This document shows positions 17,853 through 26,350 of a DNA stretch of 33,805 bases, piece after piece. Position 1 is the first letter of the stretch. Every line of letters starts with the position of its first letter. A program made the translations under genes and the position numbers. The notes beneath the pieces were generated by a model. The model made no database searches, was not told the DNA's origin, and worked only from the letters and a program-made list of their open reading frames with translations. Source of the stretch: Bacteroidota bacterium (lineage in GTDB: Bacteria > Bacteroidota > Bacteroidia > Chitinophagales > Chitinophagaceae); contig JAKQGX010000025.1 of assembly GCA_029573235.1 (NCBI GenBank), positions 1-33,805 of the forward strand, written 5' to 3'.

Positions 17853-18794
17853 ATGAGCCAAGATACACAAAGCCAACATAGCGCTGCACCACTGCCCAGA
17901 AAAAACAATAACTGGATTTTTTTCGCCATCATCGCCCTTTTGTTAGGCATCATCATTTATCTATTTATTAACCGCTCCCAGGTAACTTCAGAGCGAGATA
18001 TGGCTTTTATGGAGCGAGATAGCGCTGCTTTGGATCGTGATAATATCCGTTCTGAGTATGATGCTGCATTAGCAAGACTGGATCAGTTGGTCACAAAAAA
18101 TGCTGAAATGGAAAGCGCTATTAATGATAAAGACGGTGAGATTGCTCAGTTAAAAAAACAGATTCAAGGTATCATTAAAAATAGTGATGCCACAGCTTCT
18201 GATTTAAAGAAAGCACGTGATTTAATTGCAACACTTAATGCTAAAGTGAAAGGCTATGAAGAGCGTATTGCCGAGTTGGAGCGAGATAACAGTCGTTTGA
18301 CAGACGCCAATTTAGTTATCGGCAAAGAAAGAGATAGCGCTGTTTCGGAAAATATCGGATTACAGAAAAAAGTACGCTTAGGACGGGTACTGCATGCTTC
18401 CAATATACGTTTAGAACCCATCGACCTGCGCCGTGGTGGAAGAAAAGAAGTCGGTACTTTGAAAGCCAAACGTACTGATGTCTTTAGAGTGATTTTTAAT
18501 ATTGACGAAAATAGAATAGTAGAGGATGGGGTTAAAGACTTGTATTTACGTATCACCGGACCGGATGGAGCACTATTAATCAATGCTGCATTTGGTTCCG
18601 GTATTACGAACTCGCATGACGGACAAACATTAGAATACACAGTTGCCAAACAAATTAACTTAAAACAAGGAGAGAAAGTAAATAACGTAATGGTCGATTG
18701 GAACCAAGAAAGTAATTATGCAAAAGGTAGCTATACGGTAGAAATATTTAACGATGGTTATTCTATTGGAAAAGAAACAATAGTTTTGAAATAG
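17853..18794 (+). CDS. Membrane-anchored coiled-coil protein of unknown function
   Basis: I do not recognise this 313-residue protein. A polar N-terminus with a basic patch leads to one membrane helix (about 22-39, IFFAIIALLLGIIIYLF), so it is a single-pass inner-membrane protein with the bulk probably in the periplasm. Residues 45-175 form a long coiled coil rich in ERD/DRD repeats (SERDMAFMERDSAALDRDN). Residues about 180-313 look like a beta-sandwich-type domain (VLHASNIRLEPIDLRRGGRKEVGTLK ... NDGYSIGKETIVLK). The lack of Cys or catalytic motifs suggests a structural or scaffolding role, which is inference. It is monocistronic with a clear promoter element and terminator. Confidence 0.85.
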   Translation: MSQDTQSQHSAAPLPRKNNNWIFFAIIALLLGIIIYLFINRSQVTSERDMAFMERDSAALDRDNIRSEYDAALARLDQLVTKNAEMESAINDKDGEIAQLKKQIQGIIKNSDATASDLKKARDLIATLNAKVKGYEERIAELERDNSRLTDANLVIGKERDSAVSENIGLQKKVRLGRVLHASNIRLEPIDLRRGGRKEVGTLKAKRTDVFRVIFNIDENRIVEDGVKDLYLRITGPDGALLINAAFGSGITNSHDGQTLEYTVAKQINLKQGEKVNNVMVDWNQESNYAKGSYTVEIFNDGYSIGKETIVLK

Positions 18795-18813
18795 TACTCA
18801 AACAATATTTCTC

Positions 18814-18841
18814 GACCTCTCTTTTGAGAGGTCTTTTTTTT
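18814..18841 (+). terminator. Intrinsic terminator after the coiled-coil protein gene
   Basis: GACCTCTC (18814-18821), loop TTTT, GAGAGGTC (18826-18833), followed by eight T. A textbook Rho-independent terminator 20 bases after the stop codon. Confidence 0.92.
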
Positions 18842-19095
18842 ATGCTTATACTTATACTATGTTTTTTTATGTTATACGAGTAGATATGTTTGTTTGATAT
18901 TATGCACATTAACATTTTGCTAACACAACTCGGACTTTTGTTTGGAATATTCAACACACAAGCAAAAACTTGTACAAGTAATTCAAAATTTTAGAAGCAG
19001 AAATAGAATATCAATAGATGAAGAATTAACAAGGTAAGTCGAAATGATTATATGTTTCTGCAAAAAAATACTCACAAATTAAAAGTAACAACCTC
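18842..19095 (+). promoter_or_regulatory. AT-rich leader/promoter region of the DUF6600 gene
   Basis: About 250 bases with no gene. It holds a TATGTTTG at 18885-18892 that fits the -7 consensus, which would give a leader of about 200 bases, and a perfect 12-base palindrome ACTTGTACAAGT (18968-18979) that could be a regulator site. No riboswitch or known structured RNA is recognisable. Confidence 0.4.
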
Positions 19096-20640
19096 ATGAA
19101 AAAGTTATGGAACAGCATTTGGGTAGTAGTGGCGTTGGTCGTAGCACCTGCATTTTATCCTACTAAGGCATTAAAGGCACAAATGGTTGGTGACATTTCA
19201 TACCAAACATTTTACGACGAGTTATCTCCTTATGGCGACTGGGTGTATGACCCCGATTATGGTTATGTATGGGCTCCCAATGTAAGTAGTGACTTCCGAC
19301 CTTATTATTCAAATGGGCGATGGGCTATGACTGAATATGGTAATACCTGGGTTTCAAATTATGACTGGGGATGGGCGCCTTTTCACTACGGTAGATGGAC
19401 GTACAATCATTACTACGGTTGGGTTTGGATTCCGGATACGGTATGGGGTCCGGCATGGGTAAGTTGGAGATACGGTGGCGGCAATTATGGTTGGGCTCCA
19501 TTAGGTCCGGGAATCAATATTCATATTTCCTTTGGCAACAGCTATTATGTGCCTTATGACTGGTGGACGTTTGTACCTTGTAACCATATTTATGGCGGCT
19601 ACTATTACAATTATTGGAGAGGAGCCAGCTACAATAATACCTATATAAATAATACGGTAATCATCAATAATACCTACAATAATACTTATGTATATGGGCC
19701 GCGCAGAAGAGATGTAGAAAGAGTAACCGGAGGCAGGGTAGAAGTATATAATATCCGCAACAACAGAAGTGCAGGAAATACTACTATCAAAGGTAACGAT
19801 TTGAATATCTATCGTCCGGAAGTACGCAAAGCAAATGTTACCGAAGCTCCTCGCCATTATGTTCGTGCAGAGCAAAACAGAAGTATCCGCGTAGCATCAC
19901 CCATACTTACCGGTACGGCTGCTGCTGAACGTAACCAAAGAGAATTAGCAGCAAGCCCTATAAGAAATGACAACAATCGCGACATAAGTAGAGATCGCAT
20001 AAATAGAAATTCAGATAGGACTGCTAACGAAAGGGAAAATCCATCTACATCTCAGCCCAATGTATCAAATCGTAGAGATGAAGAAGCCAATAGATACTCG
20101 GATCGAGACCGACAAGTACGACCTGACGGAAGAAACGATAGAAATGCTATATCTGACTATGGCAATGCACAACGAAATAGAGAAGAAGAGCAACAACAAA
20201 GAGCGCAGCAAGAGCGTGCTTACCGCGAACAACGCATACAAGAGGCAAGATTACAACAACAACAACAACAACATAGAGCGCAACAAGAACAAGCCTACCG
20301 TGAGCAACGCATGCAAGAGGCCAGAGCCCAAGAACAAAGAGCGCAACAAGAGCGTGCTTACAGAGCGCAACAGCGGGAACAACGTGCTGCGCAAGAAGCC
20401 AGCATCAGGCAACAACGAATGCATCAAGAGCAAAGGCGCTATCAAGAAGCGACACCACAACGCCAAATGCAACAAGAAAGAACACAACCTCAGATTCGTC
20501 GTGAGTGGCGCCGCCCCGAGCCACAACGAATGGAAATGGCACCCAGACAAGCGCCGGAACAACGCCAAATGACACCTATGAATACAAATGAAAGAAGGGG
20601 GGCTGATTATGGCGGTAGCGCACGTGAAATGCGTCGATAA
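19096..20640 (+). CDS. DUF6600-type exported protein with Trp/Tyr-rich repeats and Gln/Arg-rich tail
   Basis: The product has 514 residues. A signal peptide (1-29, ending PTKALKAQ) is followed by a DUF6600-like region (about 35-180) with repeated Trp/Tyr/Pro motifs: YDELSPYGDWVYDPDYGYVW, WGWAPFHYGRWTY, YGWVWIPDTVWGPAWVSWRYG and YGWAPLGPG. An Asn/Tyr-rich stretch (185-205) and a charged linker follow, and from about 360 the tail is almost only Gln, Arg, Glu and Ala with three RAQQE(R/Q)AYR units. Proteins of this type are widespread in Bacteroidota and of unknown function. The Trp repeats resemble wall- or carbohydrate-facing modules, and the tail is probably a helix or disordered. The tail DNA also reads open in another frame, a result of its low complexity. 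Confidence 0.85.
   Translation: MKKLWNSIWVVVALVVAPAFYPTKALKAQMVGDISYQTFYDELSPYGDWVYDPDYGYVWAPNVSSDFRPYYSNGRWAMTEYGNTWVSNYDWGWAPFHYGRWTYNHYYGWVWIPDTVWGPAWVSWRYGGGNYGWAPLGPGINIHISFGNSYYVPYDWWTFVPCNHIYGGYYYNYWRGASYNNTYINNTVIINNTYNNTYVYGPRRRDVERVTGGRVEVYNIRNNRSAGNTTIKGNDLNIYRPEVRKANVTEAPRHYVRAEQNRSIRVASPILTGTAAAERNQRELAASPIRNDNNRDISRDRINRNSDRTANERENPSTSQPNVSNRRDEEANRYSDRDRQVRPDGRNDRNAISDYGNAQRNREEEQQQRAQQERAYREQRIQEARLQQQQQQHRAQQEQAYREQRMQEARAQEQRAQQERAYRAQQREQRAAQEASIRQQRMHQEQRRYQEATPQRQMQQERTQPQIRREWRRPEPQRMEMAPRQAPEQRQMTPMNTNERRGADYGGSAREMRR
20200..20398 (+). repeat. In-gene imperfect repeats encoding RAQQERAYREQR units
   Basis: Three imperfect copies of a unit of about 51 bases start at 20200, 20275 and 20338. 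Each begins AGAGCGCA(G/A)CAAGA and encodes a RAQQE(R/Q)AYR segment. A (CAA)6 run at 20254-20271 lies between the first two. They are probably products of repeat expansion. Confidence 0.75.
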
Positions 20641-20668
20641 TCATAAATTAGAACGGAAGTACATACTT

Positions 20669-20705
20669 GCTGTCTATCTTCTAAAAGGTAGGCAGCATTT
20701 TTTTT
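20669..20705 (+). terminator. Intrinsic terminator of the DUF6600 gene
   Basis: A 12-bp stem with two G-U pairs, GCTGTCTATCTT (20669-20680) / AAGGTAGGCAGC (20685-20696), loop CTAA, then A and eight T. It starts 28 bases after the stop. Confidence 0.88.
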
Positions 20706-20797
20706 GAATCGATTGACTACATGAAAGTGCTTTCTCTGGAACACGCCGCATGTTTGATTTTGAAAAAAACAAGTAATATGCTCGGTTGGTATATTCC

Positions 20798-20829
20798 TTT
20801 TGTAAATGCAAAGACAAGGTGTAATTTTG
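20798..20829 (+). promoter_or_regulatory. Promoter of gcvP
   Basis: TTTTG (20798-20802), exactly 19 bases, then TAATTTTG (20822-20829): both elements match the Bacteroidota consensus. The leader to ATG 20863 would be about 25-30 bases, too short for a glycine riboswitch. Confidence 0.75.
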
Positions 20830-20862
20830 CGCAACTTTTCCTAAAAACAGAAAGTAATACTC

Positions 20863-23745
20863 ATGAATTTGCTCACACATCAGCAAGAAGAATTTATTCA
20901 GCGCCACATTGGACCTCATGCTGCAGCTACTCAAGAAATGCTACAGACGATTGGGGTATCTGATTTACAAGAATTGATTGCCCGCACTGTTCCCAATGAT
21001 ATTCGTTGGAATCGTGATTTAAACGTGCCTGCAGCCATTAGTGAATCGGATTACCTGCGCGAGTTGAAGGAAATTTCATTGAAGAATAAAATATATAAAA
21101 ACTACATAGGGCAAGGATATTATGACACTATCACTCCAAGTGTTATTTTAAGAAACATATTTGAAAACCCGGGATGGTACACCCAATACACTCCTTATCA
21201 GGCGGAGATTTCACAAGGGCGTTTGGAGAGTTTACTGAATTTTCAAACCATGGTTAGCGATTTAACCGGCTTACCCATTGCAAATGCTTCTTTATTAGAC
21301 GAGGCTACGGCAGCAGCAGAGGCAATGTCAATGTTTTTTCATGCCTTGAATAAAAATACAGAACAGCCGGAGCGTCCTAAGTTTTTTGTGGATCAAGAAA
21401 CCTTTCCACAAACGAAAGATGTGGTGGTAACGCGTGCTACACCGTTGCAAATTGAAGTAGTGTTTGGCGATTATAAAACCACTACTATTGATAACACTTA
21501 TTTTGGAGCATTAGTACAATACCCCAACGACAAAGGAAGTGTTGAAGATTACCGTTCATTCATCGACCAAGTACACCAAGCTGGCGCATATGTAGCTATG
21601 GCAACCGACTTGTTAGCATTGACCTTATTAACACCTCCGGGCGAATTGAATGCAGATGTTGCATTGGGTTCGGCGCAACGTTTTGGTGTTCCTTTGGGCT
21701 TTGGTGGCCCGCACGCTGCCTTCTTTACCTGCAAAGACGAATTCAAACGGAGTATCCCCGGACGTATTATCGGTATCAGTGTAGATGCGAATGGCGACCG
21801 TGCCTTAAGAATGGCTTTGCAAACTCGCGAGCAACACATCAAACGCGAAAAAGCAACTTCCAATATTTGTACAGCACAAGCCTTGCTGGCTAATATGGCT
21901 GCGATGTATGCCGTTTTTCACGGACCGGAAGGATTGAAAAATATTGCTAAGAGAATAGCTGTATTGACGCAAACATTAGCAGAAGCACTAAGTGCAGCCA
22001 ACTATACTTTACAAGTTGCTTCTTACTTTGATACCATCACCGTTAAAGTAGCTGATGTAAATGATATCCGCAAAAATGCAGAGGCTGCTAAAATTAATTT
22101 CCGCTATAAGAATAATCAAGAAATAGGTATTTCATTAGATGAAACCACTACTATTTCGGATGTGTTCAATATCCTCGAAGTATTTTCATCACACGAAGAC
22201 GATAGCGTAGGCTTTTCAATTGACCATGAGCAAGCGCTAAACGGCATTCCTGCACCACTCTTGCGCAGTTCAGAATACCTCACTCATACGGTTTTCAACA
22301 GCCATCATAGCGAAACTCAAATGATGCGGTACATAAAGTGGTTGGAGAACAAAGACCTTTCTTTAAATACTAGCATGATATCATTGGGGTCTTGCACCAT
22401 GAAGTTGAATGCGGCAACCGAAATGATTCCACTTAGCTGGAGCCACTGGAGCAAAATACATCCATTTGCACCCAAAGATCAAACCGAAGGATACTTGCAT
22501 ATCGTAAGAGAGCTTTCAAACTACTTGTCTGAGATAACCGGATTTGATGCTTGCAGCTTACAGCCCAATAGTGGTGCACAAGGCGAGTATGCTGGTCTGT
22601 TAGCCATCCGAAACTATCACATCAGTTTAGGACAGGGCAATCGTAACATCATGCTTATTCCCATTTCCGCACACGGTACCAACCCCGCATCTGCAGTGAT
22701 GGCCGGTTATAAAGTAGTGGTGGTGAAAGCTCTTGAAAATGGATATATCGACACCGAAGACTTGAAAGCAAAAGCTGCTCAACATGCCGAAAACCTTGCC
22801 GGTATTATGATTACCTATCCATCTACCTACGGTGTGTATGAAGAAACGGTTAAAGAAATTACTGCTATCATTCATGCACATGGAGGACAAGTGTATATGG
22901 ATGGTGCCAATATGAATGCTCAGGTAGGGCTTACAGCGCCGGGTTTAATTGGGGCAGATGTGTGCCATTTGAATCTACATAAAACCTTTGCCATTCCGCA
23001 TGGAGGTGGTGGTCCAGGCATGGGGCCAATCTGTGTGAAAAACCATTTAGCTTCGTTCTTGCCCGGATTTACCGAAGGTGGATATGAGCAACCTTCACAT
23101 GCTGTATCAGCCGCACCTTATGGATCTGCCAGCATCTTGTTGATATCCTATGCCTATATTAGAATGTTGGGATATAAAGGACTTCGCATGTCCACCGAAT
23201 ACGCCATTCTTAATGCCAACTATATGCGTGCTCGTCTGCAAAACGACTTTGACATATTATACACCGGCACTAATGGCACTTGTGCGCATGAGTTTATTGT
23301 TGATTTACGCCCTTTCAAAAAAACAGCAGAGATAGAGGCAGAAGATGTTGCCAAACGCTTGATGGATTACGGTTTTCATGCTCCTACGATGAGTTTCCCT
23401 GTAGCCGGTACTATCATGATTGAGCCTACTGAAAGCGAAGACAAAGCAGAGTTGGATCGTTTCTGCGACGCGCTTTTGGCAATTAGAAATGAAATACGTG
23501 CTATTGAAAATGGGCAGGCGGACAAAAAAGATAATCCGTTGAAAAATGCTCCCCATACACAAGCTGCCATTACTGCCAATGAATGGAACCATAGCTATCA
23601 ACGTGAAGCGGCTGCTTTCCCATTAAGCTATGTGCGTTCTAATAAATTTTGGCCTAGTGTTGCCAGAGTAAATAATACCTATGGTGACCGAAACCTAGTT
23701 TGTACTTGTGAGCCCGTAAGCGCTTATATGGATGCCGAGGCATAA
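20863..23745 (+). CDS. gcvP: Glycine dehydrogenase (decarboxylating), P protein of the glycine cleavage system
   Basis: A 960-residue fused P protein, which decarboxylates glycine with pyridoxal phosphate and passes the aminomethyl group to the H protein. The N-terminal half (P1-like) begins [19 protein letters not shown] with the conserved [13 protein letters not shown], and the C-terminal half (P2-like) holds the PLP lysine K707 in [20 protein letters not shown], after [10 protein letters not shown] and [12 protein letters not shown]. The length is that of single-chain GcvP, not the split two-subunit form. Other glycine cleavage genes (gcvT, gcvH) are not in the window, but glyA, which makes glycine from serine, lies about 1.2 kb downstream. 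Confidence 0.98.
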   Translation: MNLLTHQQEEFIQRHIGPHAAATQEMLQTIGVSDLQELIARTVPNDIRWNRDLNVPAAISESDYLRELKEISLKNKIYKNYIGQGYYDTITPSVILRNIFENPGWYTQYTPYQAEISQGRLESLLNFQTMVSDLTGLPIANASLLDEATAAAEAMSMFFHALNKNTEQPERPKFFVDQETFPQTKDVVVTRATPLQIEVVFGDYKTTTIDNTYFGALVQYPNDKGSVEDYRSFIDQVHQAGAYVAMATDLLALTLLTPPGELNADVALGSAQRFGVPLGFGGPHAAFFTCKDEFKRSIPGRIIGISVDANGDRALRMALQTREQHIKREKATSNICTAQALLANMAAMYAVFHGPEGLKNIAKRIAVLTQTLAEALSAANYTLQVASYFDTITVKVADVNDIRKNAEAAKINFRYKNNQEIGISLDETTTISDVFNILEVFSSHEDDSVGFSIDHEQALNGIPAPLLRSSEYLTHTVFNSHHSETQMMRYIKWLENKDLSLNTSMISLGSCTMKLNAATEMIPLSWSHWSKIHPFAPKDQTEGYLHIVRELSNYLSEITGFDACSLQPNSGAQGEYAGLLAIRNYHISLGQGNRNIMLIPISAHGTNPASAVMAGYKVVVVKALENGYIDTEDLKAKAAQHAENLAGIMITYPSTYGVYEETVKEITAIIHAHGGQVYMDGANMNAQVGLTAPGLIGADVCHLNLHKTFAIPHGGGGPGMGPICVKNHLASFLPGFTEGGYEQPSHAVSAAPYGSASILLISYAYIRMLGYKGLRMSTEYAILNANYMRARLQNDFDILYTGTNGTCAHEFIVDLRPFKKTAEIEAEDVAKRLMDYGFHAPTMSFPVAGTIMIEPTESEDKAELDRFCDALLAIRNEIRAIENGQADKKDNPLKNAPHTQAAITANEWNHSYQREAAAFPLSYVRSNKFWPSVARVNNTYGDRNLVCTCEPVSAYMDAEA

Positions 23746-23768
23746 AGAATCATATCTATACAATAAGG

Positions 23769-23800
23769 CAAGAGGTAGTGTGAATGCGCTGCCTCTTGTT
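23769..23800 (+). terminator. Probable terminator hairpin after gcvP
   Basis: A 10-bp stem with one G-U pair, CAAGAGGTAG (23769-23778) / CTGCCTCTTG (23789-23798), with a 10-base loop. The following T-tract is poor (TTATTAAT), so termination may be partial. Confidence 0.5.
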
Positions 23801-23857
23801 ATTAATAATCTTCATTTTTAAATTGAGTTATTTCATTTTTTTATCCATATTTATTGT

Positions 23858-24319
23858 ATGAAATCGTTTTTTTCAACGGCACTTGCCATCCTGCTGTTTC
23901 TTGTTTCGTGCAACCAAGACGACACCAATAATGTTCCCAATCCCAGCTATTTTACTATCAATGGAACTACCTATCAAGTAATATCAGTACAAGGGGCTGG
24001 CGGTATCTTTACAGCTTCCGGGAGTCATAGTGTTGATGTGGGCTCTGTAGCGGTCTATTTCTATAATAATGTTTTGCCAAATGTCAGTGGCACGTACAAT
24101 ATTTCTGACAGCGCCAATGTTTCAAATAATATTTATGTAACTGCTAGTACCAATTCAGGAGGAACAACGAAAACTTACACCAGTTTTGATACTGCCACCC
24201 AATCGAAGGCAAACGTTATAGTGAACAAAGGAAAGTTGACTATTCAATTTTCGGATGTAGCTATGCATGATGGCAGTGGAAATACTGTTAAACTATCTGC
24301 TACCTTAAAGCAAGACTAA
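23858..24319 (+). CDS. Small lipoprotein of unknown function
   Basis: A 153-residue protein with a lipoprotein signal peptide: MKSFFSTALAILLFLVSC, Cys18 in the lipobox LVSC. It is followed by an Asp/Asn-rich stretch (NQDDTNN) that could direct outer-membrane or surface lipoprotein export. The mature part is rich in Ser, Thr, Asn and Gly with alternating beta-strand character (YFTINGTTYQVISV ... KGKLTIQFSDVAMHD) and a final KLSATLKQD. I recognise no family. It looks like a compact beta-sandwich found singly in Bacteroidota. It lies between gcvP and the AhpD-like gene, convergent with the latter, and does not clearly belong to the glycine pathway. Confidence 0.8.
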   Translation: MKSFFSTALAILLFLVSCNQDDTNNVPNPSYFTINGTTYQVISVQGAGGIFTASGSHSVDVGSVAVYFYNNVLPNVSGTYNISDSANVSNNIYVTASTNSGGTTKTYTSFDTATQSKANVIVNKGKLTIQFSDVAMHDGSGNTVKLSATLKQD

Positions 24320-24344
24320 CAACAGCAATGCCCTGCAAAGAGTA

Positions 24345-24692
24345 TTAGATTTTTTCTTGTAACGCTTCCCAAAATTCGGCTGCCCGCCTTGTGTGTGGTA
24401 TAACAATAGTGCCCCCCACGATATTGGCAACTGCGAATATTTCATAGACTTCTTCTGTGCTCAGTTGTTGTTCGTGGCATTTTTCTAAATGGTATTTAAT
24501 ACAGTCATCGCAACGCAATACCATACTGGCTACCAAGCCCAGCATCTCTTTTATACGAGTACTCAAAGCGCCTTCCATGTAAGTGTTGGTATCAAGATTG
24601 AAAAGCCGGTTGATAACCTTGTTTTGTTTGCCGAGGATAACCTCATTCATTTTAGAACGATATTCATTGAACTCTGTTACTTGTTTGCTCAT
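24345..24692 (-). CDS. Carboxymuconolactone decarboxylase (AhpD-like) family protein
   Basis: A 115-residue single-domain member of the CMD/AhpD fold. The redox motif is C61-D-D-C64 with H68 (CDDCIKYHLEKC), as in AhpD-like enzymes where the CxxC pair reduces partners and a nearby His takes part. The helical pattern ALSTRIKEMLGLVASMVLRC and the Gly-containing ANIVGGTIVIPHTRRA segment fit the family. AhpD proteins are peroxidase partners, but many single-domain members have no known role, and no peroxiredoxin gene is adjacent. It is convergent with the lipoprotein gene and divergent from glyA. Confidence 0.92.
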   Translation of the reverse strand: MSKQVTEFNEYRSKMNEVILGKQNKVINRLFNLDTNTYMEGALSTRIKEMLGLVASMVLRCDDCIKYHLEKCHEQQLSTEEVYEIFAVANIVGGTIVIPHTRRAAEFWEALQEKI

Positions 24693-24847
24693 AGTTGTAG
24701 TATTAATAATCGGTAGTAAATGTAAGCACTGCTTTAGTCTTCAAGCACTGAAGAAATGCAAAAAAAATGTTGCCACACACTAACGAAACTTATAAAATAA
24801 TAGACATTTTGGGTGATCTACAATACCCTGATTTGTTGGGTGTAATA

Positions 24848-24878
24848 TTTTGAAAGCAGGCGACAACAGTGTATTTTC
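24848..24878 (+). promoter_or_regulatory. Promoter of glyA
   Basis: TTTTG (24848-24852), 19 bases, then TATTTTC (24872-24878), one base from TAnnTTTG. It has the same geometry as the gcvP promoter and leaves a leader of about 15 bases. Confidence 0.6.
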
Positions 24879-24898
24879 ACGCAAAATATTGAGCACTT

Positions 24899-26179
24899 AT
24901 GCAAAGAGATACTGCCATTTTTGAATTGATAAAAGAAGAATTAAACCGCCAACGTTGTGGACTGGAGTTGATAGCATCTGAAAACTTTACTTCCCTGCAA
25001 GTGATGCAGGCAATGGGCAATGTGATGACCAACAAATATGCAGAAGGCTACCCCGGAAAGCGCTACTATGGCGGTTGCGAAGTGGTAGACAAAAGTGAGC
25101 AATTAGCAATTGACCGTGCGAAAGAAATATTTGGCGTTGAATATGTCAATGTGCAACCACATAGTGGTGCGCAAGCTAATATGGCCGTTACGCTTGCTTG
25201 TTTGCAACCGGGGGATACCATTTTGGGGCTCGACCTCAGCATGGGAGGGCACTTGACCCACGGCTCGCCGGTGAATTTCTCGGGCAAGCTGTTTAATGCG
25301 GTACATTATGGTGTTATCAAAGAAACCGGACTTGTAGATTATGATATGATGGAAGCGCAAGCCTTGCAACATCGTCCGAAAATGATTATCTGCGGTGCTT
25401 CTGCCTACAGTCGTGATTGGGATTATGCTCGCATTCGCGCCATTGCGGATAAGGTAAATGCATTGGTATTGGCAGACATTGCGCATCCGGCTGGGCTTAT
25501 TGCAAAAGGCTTATTGAGCAGCCCTTTTGAACATTGCCATTTCGTAACCTCTACTACACATAAAACACTTCGCGGGCCCAGAGGCGGTATCGTGATGATG
25601 AAACAAGATTTTGAAAACCCGTGGGGCATTATAGGTCCGAAAGGCGAAACACGCATGATGAGCCAACTGTTGGATTTAAGTGTTTTCCCTGGAGTGCAAG
25701 GTGGGCCGTTGGAACATGTGATTGCTGCAAAAGCCGTTTCATTCTTCGAAATATTGCAACCCGAGTTTTTGGACTATGGCAAGCAGGTTATACAAAATGC
25801 GCAAGCTTTAGCACAAGCTTTCTTGGCAAAAGGGTATGATATCGTTTCTTCCGGTACCGACAATCATTTGCTCTTGATAGATCTTCGCAATAAAGGAATC
25901 AGTGGTAAAAAAGCTGAAAACACCTTGGTGAAAGCGGATATTACCCTTAATAAAAACATGGTTCCTTTTGATGATAAATCACCTTTTATTACTTCAGGTA
26001 TCAGAGTAGGTGTGCCGGCTATTACTACTCGCGGACTGAAAGAAAAAGACATGCAACAAGTAGCAGATTGGTTGGACACTGTTTTAATGAATGCCGATAA
26101 TGAGAGTGCCATTTTAAAGGTAAAACATGAAGTGAACGAATACATGCTTGCTTATCCCTTGTATCCGGAATGGCAGTAA
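24899..26179 (+). CDS. glyA: Serine hydroxymethyltransferase
   Basis: A 426-residue PLP enzyme that converts serine and tetrahydrofolate to glycine and 5,10-methylene-tetrahydrofolate. Conserved blocks include [42 protein letters not shown] and the PLP-lysine motif [13 protein letters not shown] with K222. The C-terminal domain has the [16 protein letters not shown] motif. The length is normal. It supplies one-carbon units and glycine, and gcvP upstream breaks down glycine, so the two are functionally linked. The start at ATG 24899 gives the usual short N-terminal helix ([12 protein letters not shown]). Confidence 0.98.
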   Translation: MQRDTAIFELIKEELNRQRCGLELIASENFTSLQVMQAMGNVMTNKYAEGYPGKRYYGGCEVVDKSEQLAIDRAKEIFGVEYVNVQPHSGAQANMAVTLACLQPGDTILGLDLSMGGHLTHGSPVNFSGKLFNAVHYGVIKETGLVDYDMMEAQALQHRPKMIICGASAYSRDWDYARIRAIADKVNALVLADIAHPAGLIAKGLLSSPFEHCHFVTSTTHKTLRGPRGGIVMMKQDFENPWGIIGPKGETRMMSQLLDLSVFPGVQGGPLEHVIAAKAVSFFEILQPEFLDYGKQVIQNAQALAQAFLAKGYDIVSSGTDNHLLLIDLRNKGISGKKAENTLVKADITLNKNMVPFDDKSPFITSGIRVGVPAITTRGLKEKDMQQVADWLDTVLMNADNESAILKVKHEVNEYMLAYPLYPEWQ

Positions 26180-26350
26180 CAACAAGCTTATTGCCGCATG
26201 CATTATGATTGATGAAGAAAAAACTTTGAAAGTGTTTTGGGACTCTTTCGGTATTGGTTCTTCATTTATTTTTAACATTGATACGCAATCTATGCATCGG
26301 TATTCATTTACCTTGCAGGTCATATTTACAACAAAGCAGTTTATTCCTTT

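Noticed and set aside
20060-20572. A 170-residue plus-strand frame inside the DUF6600 gene
   Set aside because: Its Lys/Asn-rich sequence is the shifted reading of the CAA/GAG-rich repeat tail; the frame of the DUF6600 gene has the signal peptide and domain.
20641-20862. A glycine riboswitch upstream of gcvP
   Set aside because: The promoter leaves a leader of only about 30 bases, and no aptamer-like conserved segments are visible.
24700-24770. Repeated AGCACT and short inverted repeat upstream of the AhpD-like gene
   Set aside because: Arms of only five to six bases, easily chance in this A+T-rich gap, with no supporting promoter geometry.
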